The notes: a model not told the origin generated them from the letters alone. Positions 1 through 9,508 are shown, counted from the first letter of the stretch. The stretch: 64,000 nt of DNA from Flavobacterium endophyticum (GCF_003634455.1 NZ_RBLC01000001.1:1-64000), one strand, 5' to 3'. Made by a program: numbers and translations.

Positions 1-459
1 AACAACGCCTCGATAAAATTTTATGTGCCGGAAGTAACAAATTTTGATCCGACCCAAATGATCTATTTATACGATGGAGCCGACGATTCGTATCATGATA
101 TCAAAAATGGTAGTTATGAAGTGACACTTCCTACTGGAATCTACAACAGCAGGTTTCAGATTACTTTTGTAAATACGGCTTTAGGCGTCGGTGAAACGAT
201 TAAAAATAATTTCGGAATCACGCAGGACAATGCATCGCAGACATTCACGGTACAAAATCCAAATCTAGCCGATATTAGGTCAGTCGTATTGTTTGATATT
301 ACAGGCAAAAGCGTTTTCAAAAAAGACAATCTGGGTACCAGTGAAAAGTATTCTTTTTCAACCAGCGGCTTGAGCAAAGGAGTTTATATAGTCGATCTTG
401 TAACTTCTGATAATCAGAAATTCAGTCAGAAAATAATCGTCAACAATCAAAAAAACTAG
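1..459 (+). CDS. C-terminal end of a T9SS-secreted protein (partial)
   Basis: The reading frame is open from base 1, so this is the 3' end of a larger gene and the GTG at 25 is not its start. The last 75 or so residues look like a type A sorting domain of the type IX secretion system: a beta-rich module with VVLFDITGKSVF, then LSKGVYIVDLVTSD and a basic tail ending KIIVNNQKN. In Bacteroidota such domains send proteins across the outer membrane and are removed or anchored at the surface. The part upstream of the domain (about residues 1-75 here) is beta-rich but not recognised. A hairpin terminator follows the stop directly. The function of the full protein cannot be read from this fragment. 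Confidence 0.8.
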   Translation, partial: NNASIKFYVPEVTNFDPTQMIYLYDGADDSYHDIKNGSYEVTLPTGIYNSRFQITFVNTALGVGETIKNNFGITQDNASQTFTVQNPNLADIRSVVLFDITGKSVFKKDNLGTSEKYSFSTSGLSKGVYIVDLVTSDNQKFSQKIIVNNQKN

Positions 460-482
460 GCCTTTCAAGGTCTTTTTTTTAT
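459..482 (+). terminator. Rho-independent terminator
   Basis: GGCCT/AGGTC stem with a short TTCA loop (one G-U pair), followed by eight or more T. It overlaps the stop codon of the secreted-protein gene. Confidence 0.7.
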
Positions 483-677
483 TTAACTTATCAGACATTA
501 ATGGTTACTAAGGTTACAAGCAGCTTATAGCTAACCTTTTTGGTGCTGGAAACATTTTTTCATAACTTCGTCTACATCAAAAGAGAATTACTGCATAAAA
601 TAAAACCTTAAAAAATGATTGATGCCGCCAAAAGCACAGGCAGATGGGAAATTTCTGAAACAAAGCCATAAGTCTCA

Positions 678-1328
678 ATGAAACTAATACTACTACTTTG
701 GGGATTCCTTGCCTTCGGACAAGACGCCAACTTTAACGATATTACCAAGCAGTTATTGGATATTGATGAGCTTGACCAACGCTATCGAAACCAGATGGAA
801 GAAACAATAGCACGTTTCGGAAGTGATTCAAAAGAATCAAAAGCATTGTTTAAAAATATGAAGATAACCGATTCACTGAATCTGATTCAAGTCGAAGCTA
901 TAATCAATAAACATGGCTGGCTGGGCTCTGATAAAATCGGCAGCCAAGCCAATACGACTCTGTTTATGGTCATACAGCATGCGGAGCTTCCTGCACAGAT
1001 AAAATACCTGCCAATGATGAGAGAAGCTGTAAAAAAAGGAAATGCCAGAGCAAGTTCGCTCGCTCTCTTAGAAGACAGAGTCGCTTTAAAACAAGGAAAA
1101 AAACAAATTTATGGGAGCCAGATCAGCTGGAACATGAAGACTAATGAGAGCTTTGTCGCTCCGCTCGAAGATCCCGATAATGTAGACCTGCGAAGAGCCG
1201 AAGTAGGTTTGCCAAGCCTACAAGCTTATTTGGCAGAAATGGACATGAAATGGGATGTAGAAAATTATAAGAAGGAATTGCCTGCAATTGAGGAAACCTT
1301 TTTTAAAAAGAAAAATAAAATCGATTAA
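678..1328 (+). CDS. DUF6624-like secreted protein
   Basis: 216 aa with a short N-terminal hydrophobic stretch (residues 2-14), which suggests export. The body matches what I recall of the DUF6624 family: LDQRYR near residue 34, then GWLGSDKIGSQANTTLFMVI and a QHAELP element in the middle, and a DRVALKQGKKQIYGSQ stretch near residue 130. Family members are widespread in Bacteroidota and have no established biochemical role. The gene stands just upstream of an HTH regulator gene (14-bp gap) and could share its transcript. Function unknown. Confidence 0.7.
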   Translation: MKLILLLWGFLAFGQDANFNDITKQLLDIDELDQRYRNQMEETIARFGSDSKESKALFKNMKITDSLNLIQVEAIINKHGWLGSDKIGSQANTTLFMVIQHAELPAQIKYLPMMREAVKKGNARASSLALLEDRVALKQGKKQIYGSQISWNMKTNESFVAPLEDPDNVDLRRAEVGLPSLQAYLAEMDMKWDVENYKKELPAIEETFFKKKNKID

Positions 1329-1342
1329 GTTCAAGACAAGGA

Positions 1343-1897
1343 ATGACAAACAAGGTTTCTATCTATCGACAAAAATTACAGCTGACTCAATCGGAACTTG
1401 CCGAAAAATCAGGAGTATCCTTACGAACAATACAAAGAATAGAATCAGGTAGTCCGCTCAAAGGATTTACCCTAAAGAATCTGGCAAAATCTTTAGACAT
1501 TGCTCCGGAAGATCTTATAGAAATACCCAAAGCTGAAGCTCCTGAAAACTGGAGCCTAGACAAAGCCAAGCTCATCAACATAACAGCTTTGTCCTTTATA
1601 ATCTTACCTTTTGGGAATATTATATTTCCTTCAATTCTGACCTTCAGAAATTCTGGAGCAGAAACAAAAAAAATAGGACGTGAGATTATAGGCTTCCAAA
1701 TAGTATGGACCATTATTAATTCTTTTCTGCTTATCATAAGTCCGTTTGTGCAAAAACTTCTTTCGACAAAAATCCCTATCATTTTAGTCGTCTTATTGGT
1801 TTCCTTGCTGACGAATACCTATATCATCATCAGAAATAGCATAGAACTGAACAAAAACCAAAGACTTTATATTTCACTGAAAAACAATATATTATAA
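1343..1897 (+). CDS. XRE-type HTH regulator with C-terminal membrane segments
   Basis: 184 aa. Residues 5-60 form a classic Cro/C1 helix-turn-helix (YRQKLQLTQSELAEKSGVS, then RTIQRIESG). About residues 75-165 contain three hydrophobic stretches that look like membrane helices. Membrane-tethered XRE proteins of this layout are common in Flavobacteriia and probably sense something at the inner membrane, but no ligand can be inferred. It follows the DUF6624-like gene by 14 bp, so the two may be co-transcribed. Confidence 0.75.
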   Translation: MTNKVSIYRQKLQLTQSELAEKSGVSLRTIQRIESGSPLKGFTLKNLAKSLDIAPEDLIEIPKAEAPENWSLDKAKLINITALSFIILPFGNIIFPSILTFRNSGAETKKIGREIIGFQIVWTIINSFLLIISPFVQKLLSTKIPIILVVLLVSLLTNTYIIIRNSIELNKNQRLYISLKNNIL

Positions 1898-1984
1898 GTC
1901 ATGACATAAAAATGGCGCAAAATTGGCGGTAGTTTCTAAGCGAAAAATTAAATTCTTCATCGGAGTATTGCAAAAAAAAATCCG

Positions 1985-2920
1985 ATGAAACTTTTAAAAA
2001 AAATTACCCTTATTGCAGTTGCAATTATCGTCATGGGCGCCCTATTTGGCCACTTTTATTTTGATCAAAAATTTACTCCCGAAAAAAATGCGTTGACTGT
2101 TCGCGGTTCTTCAAGCAGAATTCCTATCGTATGGGAAGATTCAATGACCGCCTTACTCCTTCCTGTAAGCCTAAAAGGCATTCCCGAAAAATTTTATATG
2201 CAATTAGATTTGGGTTCGCCTACAACATTATTTTATACAGCGCCTTTAAAATCAATCCAACAAAAATACGGGCCTAAATTTAACTTTTCCGACAGCCTTT
2301 CTCCTATAAAGCTAGGTTTTGAATTAGGAAATATGGAAGTTTCTTCAAGCCGATTCAAAATGTTAGAATATGGTGATTCAATACGATGGAACGATTCGGA
2401 TTCGCCGATTATAATTGGAACTTTGGGAACTGATTTACTGGAAAAAAGAATAACTGTTTTAGATTTTAAAGATAACTACTGTTCTTTTTCCGAATCAATT
2501 CCAAACGAGCACAAGAAATACAATTGGTCCGATTTTGAATTTAAAAAAAGACGGATACTGTTTCCTGCGGAAATAGAAAACGAAAAAATCAAAATAATAT
2601 ATGATTCAGGAACTAGCGTATTTGAATTGATTACGAGCAAAAAAAGCTGGGAAAAATATAGAAATAGCGGGCCTATTCTTAAAGGAGAAGGAAATTCCTG
2701 GGGTAATAAGCTGACAACTTATACGGCAAAAACAAGTAAAAAAATCCGGATTGGCAATACTAACATTACCTTGTCGGAAGTAACTTATATTGAAGGAACC
2801 TCTTTTTTACAGCGTATGCTAATGAAATCTTCCGGAATGGAAGGCATGGCAGGCAATAAAATTTTTATGGGCAAAATACTACTCCTGGATTGTAAAAAAC
2901 AGAAATTTACGATCTATTAA
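1985..2920 (+). CDS. Membrane-anchored retropepsin-like aspartyl protease homologue
   Basis: 311 aa with a single N-terminal membrane anchor (about residues 7-24). Two Asp-containing turns resemble the active-site loops of a two-lobed aspartyl protease: LDLGSPTT with Asp75 and YDSGTSVF with Asp207. The first reads D-L-G-S, the second D-S-G-T, close to the D-T/S-G-T/S signature. GTLGTDLLEKRITVLDF (about residues 145-161) is typical of retropepsin-like proteins in Bacteroidota, where it helps shape the second half of a lobe. The active domain would face the periplasm. The D-L-G variation in the first loop makes catalytic activity uncertain. Substrate unknown. Confidence 0.6.
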   Translation: MKLLKKITLIAVAIIVMGALFGHFYFDQKFTPEKNALTVRGSSSRIPIVWEDSMTALLLPVSLKGIPEKFYMQLDLGSPTTLFYTAPLKSIQQKYGPKFNFSDSLSPIKLGFELGNMEVSSSRFKMLEYGDSIRWNDSDSPIIIGTLGTDLLEKRITVLDFKDNYCSFSESIPNEHKKYNWSDFEFKKRRILFPAEIENEKIKIIYDSGTSVFELITSKKSWEKYRNSGPILKGEGNSWGNKLTTYTAKTSKKIRIGNTNITLSEVTYIEGTSFLQRMLMKSSGMEGMAGNKIFMGKILLLDCKKQKFTIY

Positions 2921-3004
2921 ATCAGACTTTTATAGATTTTTTCTTTACTGTCTTTCTTTTTCTTAATTTCGTCTGTATTAGGAAACTAAAAATTCAGACA
3001 CTAA

Positions 3005-3442
3005 ATGAAAGCCATCCGAAACCTACATCCTGATTTTCAAAATCTATTGGAACGCAAGGAGCCAGAATTAATTCATTTATTTCAGGACCTAAGAGCATTA
3101 ATCTTAGAACTCTATCCTGAAAGCAATGAATTGCTGTATCATACGCATGCACTGACTTCTGTCTTCTCTATTTCAGAAAAATTATCAGATGCTTTCTGCA
3201 TGATTCCAATCTATACAAATCATCTCAATCTAGGCTTCAACAAAGGAACCCTACTCGAAGATCCAGATAAATTACTGACAGGAACTGGAAATCTAATACG
3301 TCACATTCCGATAAAAACAATTGCTGATTACAGAAACGAAAAAGTAAAGAATTTGATCAAATCGGCAGCAGAATTTGCAATCAACGATATGGACAAGCCT
3401 TCAAAGACAATTGGCAAGACAATTTCAAAAATCAAAAAGTAA
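3005..3442 (+). CDS. DUF1801 / YdhG-like protein
   Basis: 145 aa cytosolic protein of the YjbR/CyaY-like fold family (DUF1801). It shows the usual pattern of an N-terminal helix, a central hydrophobic beta sheet (SEKLSDAFCMIPIYTNHLNLGF) and a late I-R-H-I-P-I-K-T strand close to the LRHI.I segment common in this family. The basic C-terminus (KTIGKTISKIKK) is a usual ending. No enzymatic role is established. It lies 11 bp before a DinB gene; such pairs often occur together in Flavobacteriia. Confidence 0.7.
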   Translation: MKAIRNLHPDFQNLLERKEPELIHLFQDLRALILELYPESNELLYHTHALTSVFSISEKLSDAFCMIPIYTNHLNLGFNKGTLLEDPDKLLTGTGNLIRHIPIKTIADYRNEKVKNLIKSAAEFAINDMDKPSKTIGKTISKIKK

Positions 3443-3453
3443 GATCAAAAGAC

Positions 3454-3924
3454 ATGAACCTGACCCAGCAAATAGCAAAGCACTTTAGAGAAATTCATTT
3501 TGGAGGCAACTGGACCTGCTCCAACCTAAAAGAAAACCTGAAAGACATAACTTGGCAACAGGCAACAACAAAAATCCATTCGTTTAATACGATTGCAGCC
3601 CTAGTCTATCATATGAATTATTACGTAAGTGCTGTCTTAAAAGTACTGCAAGAAAATCCGCTAGAAGCCAAAGACAAATACAGCTTTAACCATCCTCCTA
3701 TCCTTTCGCAAGCAGATTGGGAAAATCTGCTCGACAAAACTTGGGCAGATGCAGAAAACTTTGCAAATTTGATCGAGCAATTGCCAGAAGAAAAACTTTG
3801 GGAACATTTTACGGAGGAAAAATATGGCAATTATTACAGAAATATCCACGGAATTATTGAGCACACACACTATCATTTGGGCCAGGTTGTCATCTTAAAA
3901 AAACTAATTTTAGCGGAACAATAA
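3454..3924 (+). CDS. DinB-family four-helix protein
   Basis: 156 aa, all-helical. Candidate metal ligands of the DinB/YfiT fold are visible: His53 in ALVYHMNYY and the pair near residues 137-141 in EHTHYHLGQ. DinB-like proteins are damage-inducible or thiol-transferase relatives; several use bacillithiol, and this genome carries bshB1 in the same window. The gene is 6 bp upstream of the beta-lactamase-like gene and follows the DUF1801 gene by 11 bp, which suggests a small operon. The precise activity is unknown. Confidence 0.75.
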   Translation: MNLTQQIAKHFREIHFGGNWTCSNLKENLKDITWQQATTKIHSFNTIAALVYHMNYYVSAVLKVLQENPLEAKDKYSFNHPPILSQADWENLLDKTWADAENFANLIEQLPEEKLWEHFTEEKYGNYYRNIHGIIEHTHYHLGQVVILKKLILAEQ

Positions 3925-3930
3925 ACAAAT

Positions 3931-4959
3931 ATGAAACACCTCTTCCTTCTGGCATTCGCAGTAATTATATTTACATCCTGCACTAGCACTCCCGAAAGCA
4001 ATATCAAAGAAATAGCAAGCAACTATTACAAAAAAGGCGCTTTTAACGGAACGCTTTTAGTCGCCAGAGACGGAAAGATTCTTTGCGATACCGTTCTAGG
4101 CTATAGGGACCTACAAACAAAACAGCCAGTAAACGACAGTACCGTTTTTTATATAGCATCGCTTGCTAAACCGTTTACTGCGCTGACTATCATGCAATTG
4201 AAGGAACAGCATAAATTAGAGTATGAAAACACTATTTCGCTATACATGTCCGATCTGCCACCATTTGCACAAAAAATTACCATCCGCCAATTGCTTAACC
4301 ATACTTCAGGAATTCCTGATTATGAAAAAGAAATGGCTCCCGTAAAAAATCTTACCAATACACAGGTCATGCAATGGCTAGGCACAAAAAGCAACCTGAA
4401 CTTTTCGCCTGGTGATAAATTCGAATACAGCAATACAGGCTATATTATTTTAGCATCCATTATTGAAAAAATAAGCGGTAAATCCTATGCCGATTTTTTA
4501 AAAGAAGCTGTCTTTCATCCATTGAATCTAAAAAGAACTATCGTTTATGATACTACAAAACCAACCATTACCAACAGGGCGATCGGTTACAACAAAGACA
4601 AAAAACTGGATGATTATTCGATTCTGACTACTGGCGATGGAAGTATTTTCTCAACTGCAAAAGATTTGTTTGCTTGGGAAGAGGCGCTTTACGGCCAAAA
4701 GCTGATGAGTAAAAAAGAAATGGAAAATGCTTGTCAGCCGGCAAAATTAAATGACGGAAGCATTTCGAATTATGGTTTCGGCTGGAATATACAAGAAAAA
4801 GAAGGGCATACAATAGTTAGCCACACAGGTGGATTAAACGGCTATAGAGCCTGCATTTGGAGAAACCTTCATGATAAAACAGTGATCATTGTGTTGACAA
4901 ACCAAGGCGATGCTTTTCCACTACAGCAATTTATGCAAGAGATTGAAAACGAGTTATAA
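3931..4959 (+). CDS. Class C beta-lactamase-like serine hydrolase lipoprotein
   Basis: 342 aa. The N-terminus is a lipoprotein signal with the lipobox Cys at residue 17 (IIFTSCTS). Catalytic motifs of the beta-lactamase/penicillin-binding superfamily are present in order: S77-L-A-K80 (S-x-x-K), Y166-S-N168 (Y-x-N) and H298-T-G-G (the K/H-T-G box). NHTSGIPDY at residues 123-131 is also typical of the class C and esterase branch. Such proteins act as D-amino-acid peptidases, esterases or transpeptidase-like enzymes, and true beta-lactam hydrolysis is not implied. Last gene of the 3005-4959 group. Confidence 0.85.
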   Translation: MKHLFLLAFAVIIFTSCTSTPESNIKEIASNYYKKGAFNGTLLVARDGKILCDTVLGYRDLQTKQPVNDSTVFYIASLAKPFTALTIMQLKEQHKLEYENTISLYMSDLPPFAQKITIRQLLNHTSGIPDYEKEMAPVKNLTNTQVMQWLGTKSNLNFSPGDKFEYSNTGYIILASIIEKISGKSYADFLKEAVFHPLNLKRTIVYDTTKPTITNRAIGYNKDKKLDDYSILTTGDGSIFSTAKDLFAWEEALYGQKLMSKKEMENACQPAKLNDGSISNYGFGWNIQEKEGHTIVSHTGGLNGYRACIWRNLHDKTVIIVLTNQGDAFPLQQFMQEIENEL

Positions 4960-5056
4960 CCGTGCATATTTCAATTTCATAATCTTTTGAAGGAATCATA
5001 TAACACAAAAAATCCACTGGCTTGCTAAATTTGATTTTCTTTCAATAAGAACTTTT

Positions 5057-5281
5057 ATGGAAGATAATAAAGAAAATCAAAAAAAAACCGTGAAGACTGA
5101 CAACGGCAAAGCTTCCGGTGAAAAATATATTCATGTTTCTGAGATTCCTACGCAAAAATTGAATGACGATAAGGATTTCCGAGACAGCCTAAAAAACAAG
5201 CGCGACAGCGCAATTGATCCTAAACCAAAAGAATCACAGCCAGAGACTGGAAAGGACAATGAAACTATGGGAATACCATAA
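5057..5281 (+). CDS. Small hydrophilic protein
   Basis: 74 aa, almost entirely charged and polar, with no hydrophobic core (MEDNKENQKKTVKTDNGKAS...), so probably disordered. A TAAATTTG promoter motif lies at 5026-5033, 23 bp upstream of the ATG, and a strong terminator follows, so it appears to be a single-gene unit. Small hydrophilic proteins of this type are common in Flavobacterium and often relate to stress, but no family is recognised. Confidence 0.6.
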   Translation: MEDNKENQKKTVKTDNGKASGEKYIHVSEIPTQKLNDDKDFRDSLKNKRDSAIDPKPKESQPETGKDNETMGIP

Positions 5282-5303
5282 ACAAATTTGAGTTTAGTTA
5301 TGA

Positions 5304-5332
5304 GGCGGAAGGTAATACTTTCGCCTTTTTTG
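5304..5332 (+). terminator. Terminator after the small hydrophilic gene
   Basis: GGCGGAAG/CTTTCGCC stem with a 6-nt loop and a following T-run. It lies between convergent genes. Confidence 0.75.
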
Positions 5333-6235
5333 TTACAGCCACTTTTTTCTCCTGAACCAGATAAAAATAATTACCGAAACAATGACCATCGCCAATAACG
5401 CAAGCGGGTATCCTAGCCTTTCATCAAGCTCAGGCATAAACTTAAAATTCATCCCATAAATACCTGCAATAAAAGTCAAAGGCATAAAAAAGACAGAAAA
5501 AATAGTCAGGATTTTCATCACGTCATTTGTTTTTCGGGCAGATAAAGAAAGGTAGATATTTAATAGATTATTTGCGTCATCCTGCACCTGTCCGTAAAGC
5601 GTAAGCAGCTTGATATGCAAGTCTCGGACATCCTGTAAAGCTGGAAGATCCTTCTCTTCTACTTTCACCGAATTTACGACTTCATTCGTCAACAGCAGCA
5701 ATTTCTTGCAGAGTCCCGTTTTTCTTTTCAGGTAATACATCCCTTCAATCATGTCGGCAGGAATATTTTTTTTGAGAAATACTTTCGATTCATAGTAATC
5801 TATCTTCTCCGAAAGCCGTATTGCGGGCACTTCGTACGAATGCAAAGTTTCCCAAATAATCTTTACTGCCATGCCACCGGTCGTTTTTAGTTTACCCGTA
5901 TCCATACAAGTTTTGCGTATTTCTTCCATGATCGGCTGGGCAGATCGGTGAATCGTGATGATAAAATTAGAATTATAAAAAACGGCAATCTTGCTGCTAA
6001 GCTCTCGGATTGTCTGCTCGTGTTCATGAGAATGCTGCAAAATCCTGACGATAAAAAAGTGCGTATTGTTATGCTCTTCGTATTTAGGAAGATGGTCTGG
6101 ATCAAGACTATCCATCAAAGTGTAAGGATTCAAATCATATATTTCGCTGACTTTTTCGAGCTCTTCTTTTGTTGGATTTGTAATATCGGTCCAGACAATA
6201 TCCGTATCTGAAAATTTGCACGTTTCTACAGCCAT
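5333..6235 (-). CDS. corA: CorA-family magnesium/cobalt channel
   Basis: 300 aa. The diagnostic YGMN motif sits at residues 260-263 between the two C-terminal membrane helices; the loop after it (FKFMPELDERLGYP) has the acidic character expected of the CorA periplasmic mouth. The second helix is followed by a basic RRKKWL end. The N-terminal 230 residues form the cytoplasmic alpha/beta and long-helix funnel. CorA forms a homopentamer that imports Mg2+ (also Co2+ or Ni2+) through the inner membrane. Single gene, facing away from the histidine kinase gene at 6376. Confidence 0.92.
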   Translation of the reverse strand: MAVETCKFSDTDIVWTDITNPTKEELEKVSEIYDLNPYTLMDSLDPDHLPKYEEHNNTHFFIVRILQHSHEHEQTIRELSSKIAVFYNSNFIITIHRSAQPIMEEIRKTCMDTGKLKTTGGMAVKIIWETLHSYEVPAIRLSEKIDYYESKVFLKKNIPADMIEGMYYLKRKTGLCKKLLLLTNEVVNSVKVEEKDLPALQDVRDLHIKLLTLYGQVQDDANNLLNIYLSLSARKTNDVMKILTIFSVFFMPLTFIAGIYGMNFKFMPELDERLGYPLALLAMVIVSVIIFIWFRRKKWL

Positions 6236-6375
6236 AGCCTTATTCTTTTAATTATCTCAAATTTAAGGTAATATTTGGGAACATATTCTGAAAGAATAGC
6301 AAAATTTTTGCATTCTTCTGCCTCTGACTTTAAGATTTTCTTAACTTTGTTGTACCCTCTAACTCTGACATTACT

Positions 6376-8385
6376 ATGCCGACATCCAAAAACTATTCTG
6401 CTATCGAAAAAATCATAGCATCGGCACACGAGCCTATGCTTTTGCTTGATAAGGCGTTAAAAGTAGTATATTCCAATGTTGCGTTCAATAACAAATTCAG
6501 CTTGTCAGAGCCTGATAGTTACGGGAGAAGGTCTTTTCTAGAAATAAGACATGACGCTTTTGATATTCCTACTCTGTCCAAGCTTCTTTTAGAAACTCTG
6601 GAAACAAAAGGAACTATCCAAAATTACGAACTCCGGTATGCCAAAAATTCAGAGAACAGCAAATTACTGCTAAATATCGATTCGATCGAATTACCAGAAG
6701 AAACATTCCTGCTTTTGGCCGTGAATGATATCAGCAGCGAGGCCGAACAACTGCAGTCGTTTCTCCAATCAGTGCTAAATTCTACAAACTATGGAATTGC
6801 AAGCTATGAAGCCGTATATCAAAAAGACGGCACGATTGGCGACTTCAAAATTTCGTATACGAATCCAGAAGTACCCAGAAACTTCGGACTTGAGCCAGGA
6901 CAAGTAATCGGAAAGACATGTAGAGAAGTCTACCCTGGAATCTTTGAAAACGGCATCTTTAAAAGAATGGCCGCTTGTATGGAAACAGGAATTCCTGATA
7001 GTTACGAAATTTCTGTTGAGCATAACAATACTACTATATGGTTCAATGCCACTATCGAAAAAGTAGGCAATTCTGTGGCTGTAACCTCAAAAAATATAAC
7101 TCAGGAAAAAACTGCTGCCCTAGAAATCGAAGCCATCAATACGCTTCTTTTAAATAAGAACAAGGAGCTCGAACAGCAACTGCTTACTGAATTTTCGGAA
7201 AGCTTTTACTCCTATGGAAGCGGTCAGGATTTTTTCAACTCACTGCTGCTTGAAATAGCGGCTAAAACAAAGATGGACTATGTGCTTCTTGGTGAAGTCA
7301 TTACAGAAGAATCGGGAGAAGAGTGTATCAAAAGCGTTTCTGTAATAGCTTTTGGAAAGGTTACAGATAATTTCAAATACCTCTTAAAAGGCGGTCCTTG
7401 TGAAGAAGTCATTAAAGGAAACAACACGCATTATCCTAACAATAGCCAAAAACTCTTTCCTGATAGCAGGACGCTGGCTGAGCTAAATGCCGAAGGTTAT
7501 ATTGCCCATCCATTAGTCAGTTCATCGGGAAAAATAATCGGCCTAATAGCCGTGCTACACCAAACCGAGATAAGTGACATATCGTATATCGAATCACTGT
7601 TGAAAATAGCTGCCAAGAGAAGCGAGATGGAATTTGAGCGCCTCCAGAATGAAAAGCTTTTGGAGATGAAAAACAAAGAACTGGAAAGACAGAATATCGA
7701 ACTGGCTTCCTTTGCTTATATTTCTTCTCATGACTTGCAAGAGCCGCTCCGTAAAATACAGCTGTTTGCCAGCCGTATCCTCTTTCGTGAAAAGTCTAAT
7801 TTCAGCGAGTCTTCGCTTGGCTATTTCCAAAGCATCACGAATGCGGCGAATCGTATGCAGAACTTAATTGAATCATTGCTCAACTATTCAAGCATGGATG
7901 CTTCTGAGATTCATTTAGTTCCTACCGATCTGAATGTTGTAATTGACGAGATAAAAAACAACATGATCGATATTATTGAGAAAAGGAATGCCCGCATTGA
8001 AGTAGCCAAATTGCCTACGCTTCCTGTAATTCCGATTCAGTTTCAGCAGCTTTTGACTAATTTAATTTCTAACGGCATAAAATACAACCGAGAAGACATC
8101 GACCCTGTCATAAAGATAAATGCTGAAATAGTTTCTTTAGAAGAATTTGCCGGAAAGCAATTCTGGAAAATAAATATTGAAGACAACGGAATCGGATTCC
8201 AGCAAGAATACGAAGAAAAAATCTTCGAACTATTTAAAAGGCTACATGGCAAAACCGACTATGAAGGCACTGGAATCGGCCTTGCCATATGCAAAAAGAT
8301 TGTTCAAAAGCACGACGGGTTTATTCGCGCCATAGGTACGCCTGGTGTTGGGGCACAATTTTTAGTATACCTTCCCGTAAAATAA
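6376..8385 (+). CDS. PAS-PAS-GAF sensor histidine kinase
   Basis: 669 aa with no membrane segment, so a cytosolic sensor. Two PAS-like regions (about residues 10-125 and 130-250) are followed by a GAF-like region (about 265-425). The kinase core then has the H-box with His452 in SSHDLQEPLRK, the N-box near residue 560 (LLTNLISNGIKYN), the G1 box EDNGIGF near 602 and the G2 box GTGIGLAIC near 635. This H-box form (SHDLQEPLRK) is the bacteriophytochrome-like HisKA group. There is no receiver domain and no response regulator next to it, so its partner is elsewhere. Its stop meets the end of the GlxA-like gene on the other strand. Confidence 0.9.
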   Translation: MPTSKNYSAIEKIIASAHEPMLLLDKALKVVYSNVAFNNKFSLSEPDSYGRRSFLEIRHDAFDIPTLSKLLLETLETKGTIQNYELRYAKNSENSKLLLNIDSIELPEETFLLLAVNDISSEAEQLQSFLQSVLNSTNYGIASYEAVYQKDGTIGDFKISYTNPEVPRNFGLEPGQVIGKTCREVYPGIFENGIFKRMAACMETGIPDSYEISVEHNNTTIWFNATIEKVGNSVAVTSKNITQEKTAALEIEAINTLLLNKNKELEQQLLTEFSESFYSYGSGQDFFNSLLLEIAAKTKMDYVLLGEVITEESGEECIKSVSVIAFGKVTDNFKYLLKGGPCEEVIKGNNTHYPNNSQKLFPDSRTLAELNAEGYIAHPLVSSSGKIIGLIAVLHQTEISDISYIESLLKIAAKRSEMEFERLQNEKLLEMKNKELERQNIELASFAYISSHDLQEPLRKIQLFASRILFREKSNFSESSLGYFQSITNAANRMQNLIESLLNYSSMDASEIHLVPTDLNVVIDEIKNNMIDIIEKRNARIEVAKLPTLPVIPIQFQQLLTNLISNGIKYNREDIDPVIKINAEIVSLEEFAGKQFWKINIEDNGIGFQQEYEEKIFELFKRLHGKTDYEGTGIGLAICKKIVQKHDGFIRAIGTPGVGAQFLVYLPVK

Positions 8386-9348
8386 TCAGGCAACAAGATT
8401 GTTGAACTTTTCTCTATAAGCCGTCGGAGTCATTCCCACATTTTTCTTGAATAGGCTTCGGAATGATTTCAAATCGTTATAGCCCGACTCAAACATTACT
8501 TCCATAACGCTCTGCCTTGAATGTTCTAGCATCTGCTTTGCAGCCTCTATTCTGGTCTTCTGCAGGTATTCAATCGGCGTAATGCCTGTCACCTGCTTGA
8601 ATCGCCTTACCAAATTTCTCCTACTGGCTGGAACATCCGTAATAATTTCTTCAATTGTATTTGCCTCTCTAAAATTTTTCTTGATGACATCTTGCGCCTG
8701 CTTCACCAGATCATCGCCATGGTCTTCGGCTGGAGTAAAAGTCCCGAAATAGGTCTGCTGGTTTCTGTCAAGATCGATAGAAAATATCTTTGCGGTTTTC
8801 ACAGCCATCTTTCTGCTGCAGAAGTTTTCGATAAGGCGCATCATCAAGTGAAAACTATTCGTAGCGCCTCCGCTTGTGTACACTCTATCTTCTTCGGTAA
8901 CCACGGCATCTACTTTCAGGTCAACCGCCGGAAAGGCATTCGCAAAAGCATATTCTGCATTGATGTGGGTTGTTGCAGGCTTGTTATCCAGTAAGCCTGT
9001 AGAAGCCAAAAGAAAAGCGCCCGTGCAGAAACTGGCTATCGAGGCTCCTTTTTCATACTGCTCTCGCAACCAGACAATCCAATGTCGGTTCAAGGTAACG
9101 GCTCTCGGAATAATATCCTGCTTGAATGCAGGAATGAGCAAAATATCATATACTGTATCTGAATCCGGCTGCCGCAAGTTATATTCAGAATACGTCTGTG
9201 CTACCTCTTCCATATGGAGAAGGCTGATGTCAAAATAAGGCTGAAGATTGTCTTGCAGATAAAATCTGTTGACGGTCTCAAAGACGTCTAGCATCGCTGC
9301 AACGCTCAAAAGCCTGTGTTCTTGTGTAAGCAAAATACCTAGTTTCAT
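8386..9348 (-). CDS. GlxA-type transcriptional regulator (DJ-1/PfpI + AraC)
   Basis: 320 aa. Residues 1-185 form a DJ-1/PfpI-like domain; the nucleophile-elbow Cys is in ASFCTGAFLLA near residue 107. Residues 215-318 form an AraC-type double HTH with the signature RNLVRRFKQVTGITPIEYL and a second helix pair ending GMTPTAYREKF. GlxA-like regulators usually sense small metabolites through the first domain. The gene is divergent from the DinB-VOC group at 9509-11302 across 160 bp, which makes that group the natural candidate target. The kinase gene on the other strand ends one base before it. Confidence 0.88.
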   Translation of the reverse strand: MKLGILLTQEHRLLSVAAMLDVFETVNRFYLQDNLQPYFDISLLHMEEVAQTYSEYNLRQPDSDTVYDILLIPAFKQDIIPRAVTLNRHWIVWLREQYEKGASIASFCTGAFLLASTGLLDNKPATTHINAEYAFANAFPAVDLKVDAVVTEEDRVYTSGGATNSFHLMMRLIENFCSRKMAVKTAKIFSIDLDRNQQTYFGTFTPAEDHGDDLVKQAQDVIKKNFREANTIEEIITDVPASRRNLVRRFKQVTGITPIEYLQKTRIEAAKQMLEHSRQSVMEVMFESGYNDLKSFRSLFKKNVGMTPTAYREKFNNLVA

Positions 9349-9508
9349 AGCTAATTTTTTAGGAAGAACAAATATAAAATATTTTGTCTTAAATCCCCCC
9401 TCATAATGACTTTAACCCACACCTTTTATGCTTATTTTTTGAATTAATTTTATCAAACCTTATAAAAGAAGGAATTTAATTCAATTTTTAATACTAAAAA
9501 ATATCAAT

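Noticed and set aside
615..671. 18-codon ORF MIDAAKSTGRWEISETKP upstream of the DUF6624-like gene
   Set aside because: Too short to support, no promoter or family; possibly a remnant of a lost gene.
8692..9238. Plus-strand ORFs inside the GlxA-type regulator gene
   Set aside because: Antisense shadows of a well-supported gene.
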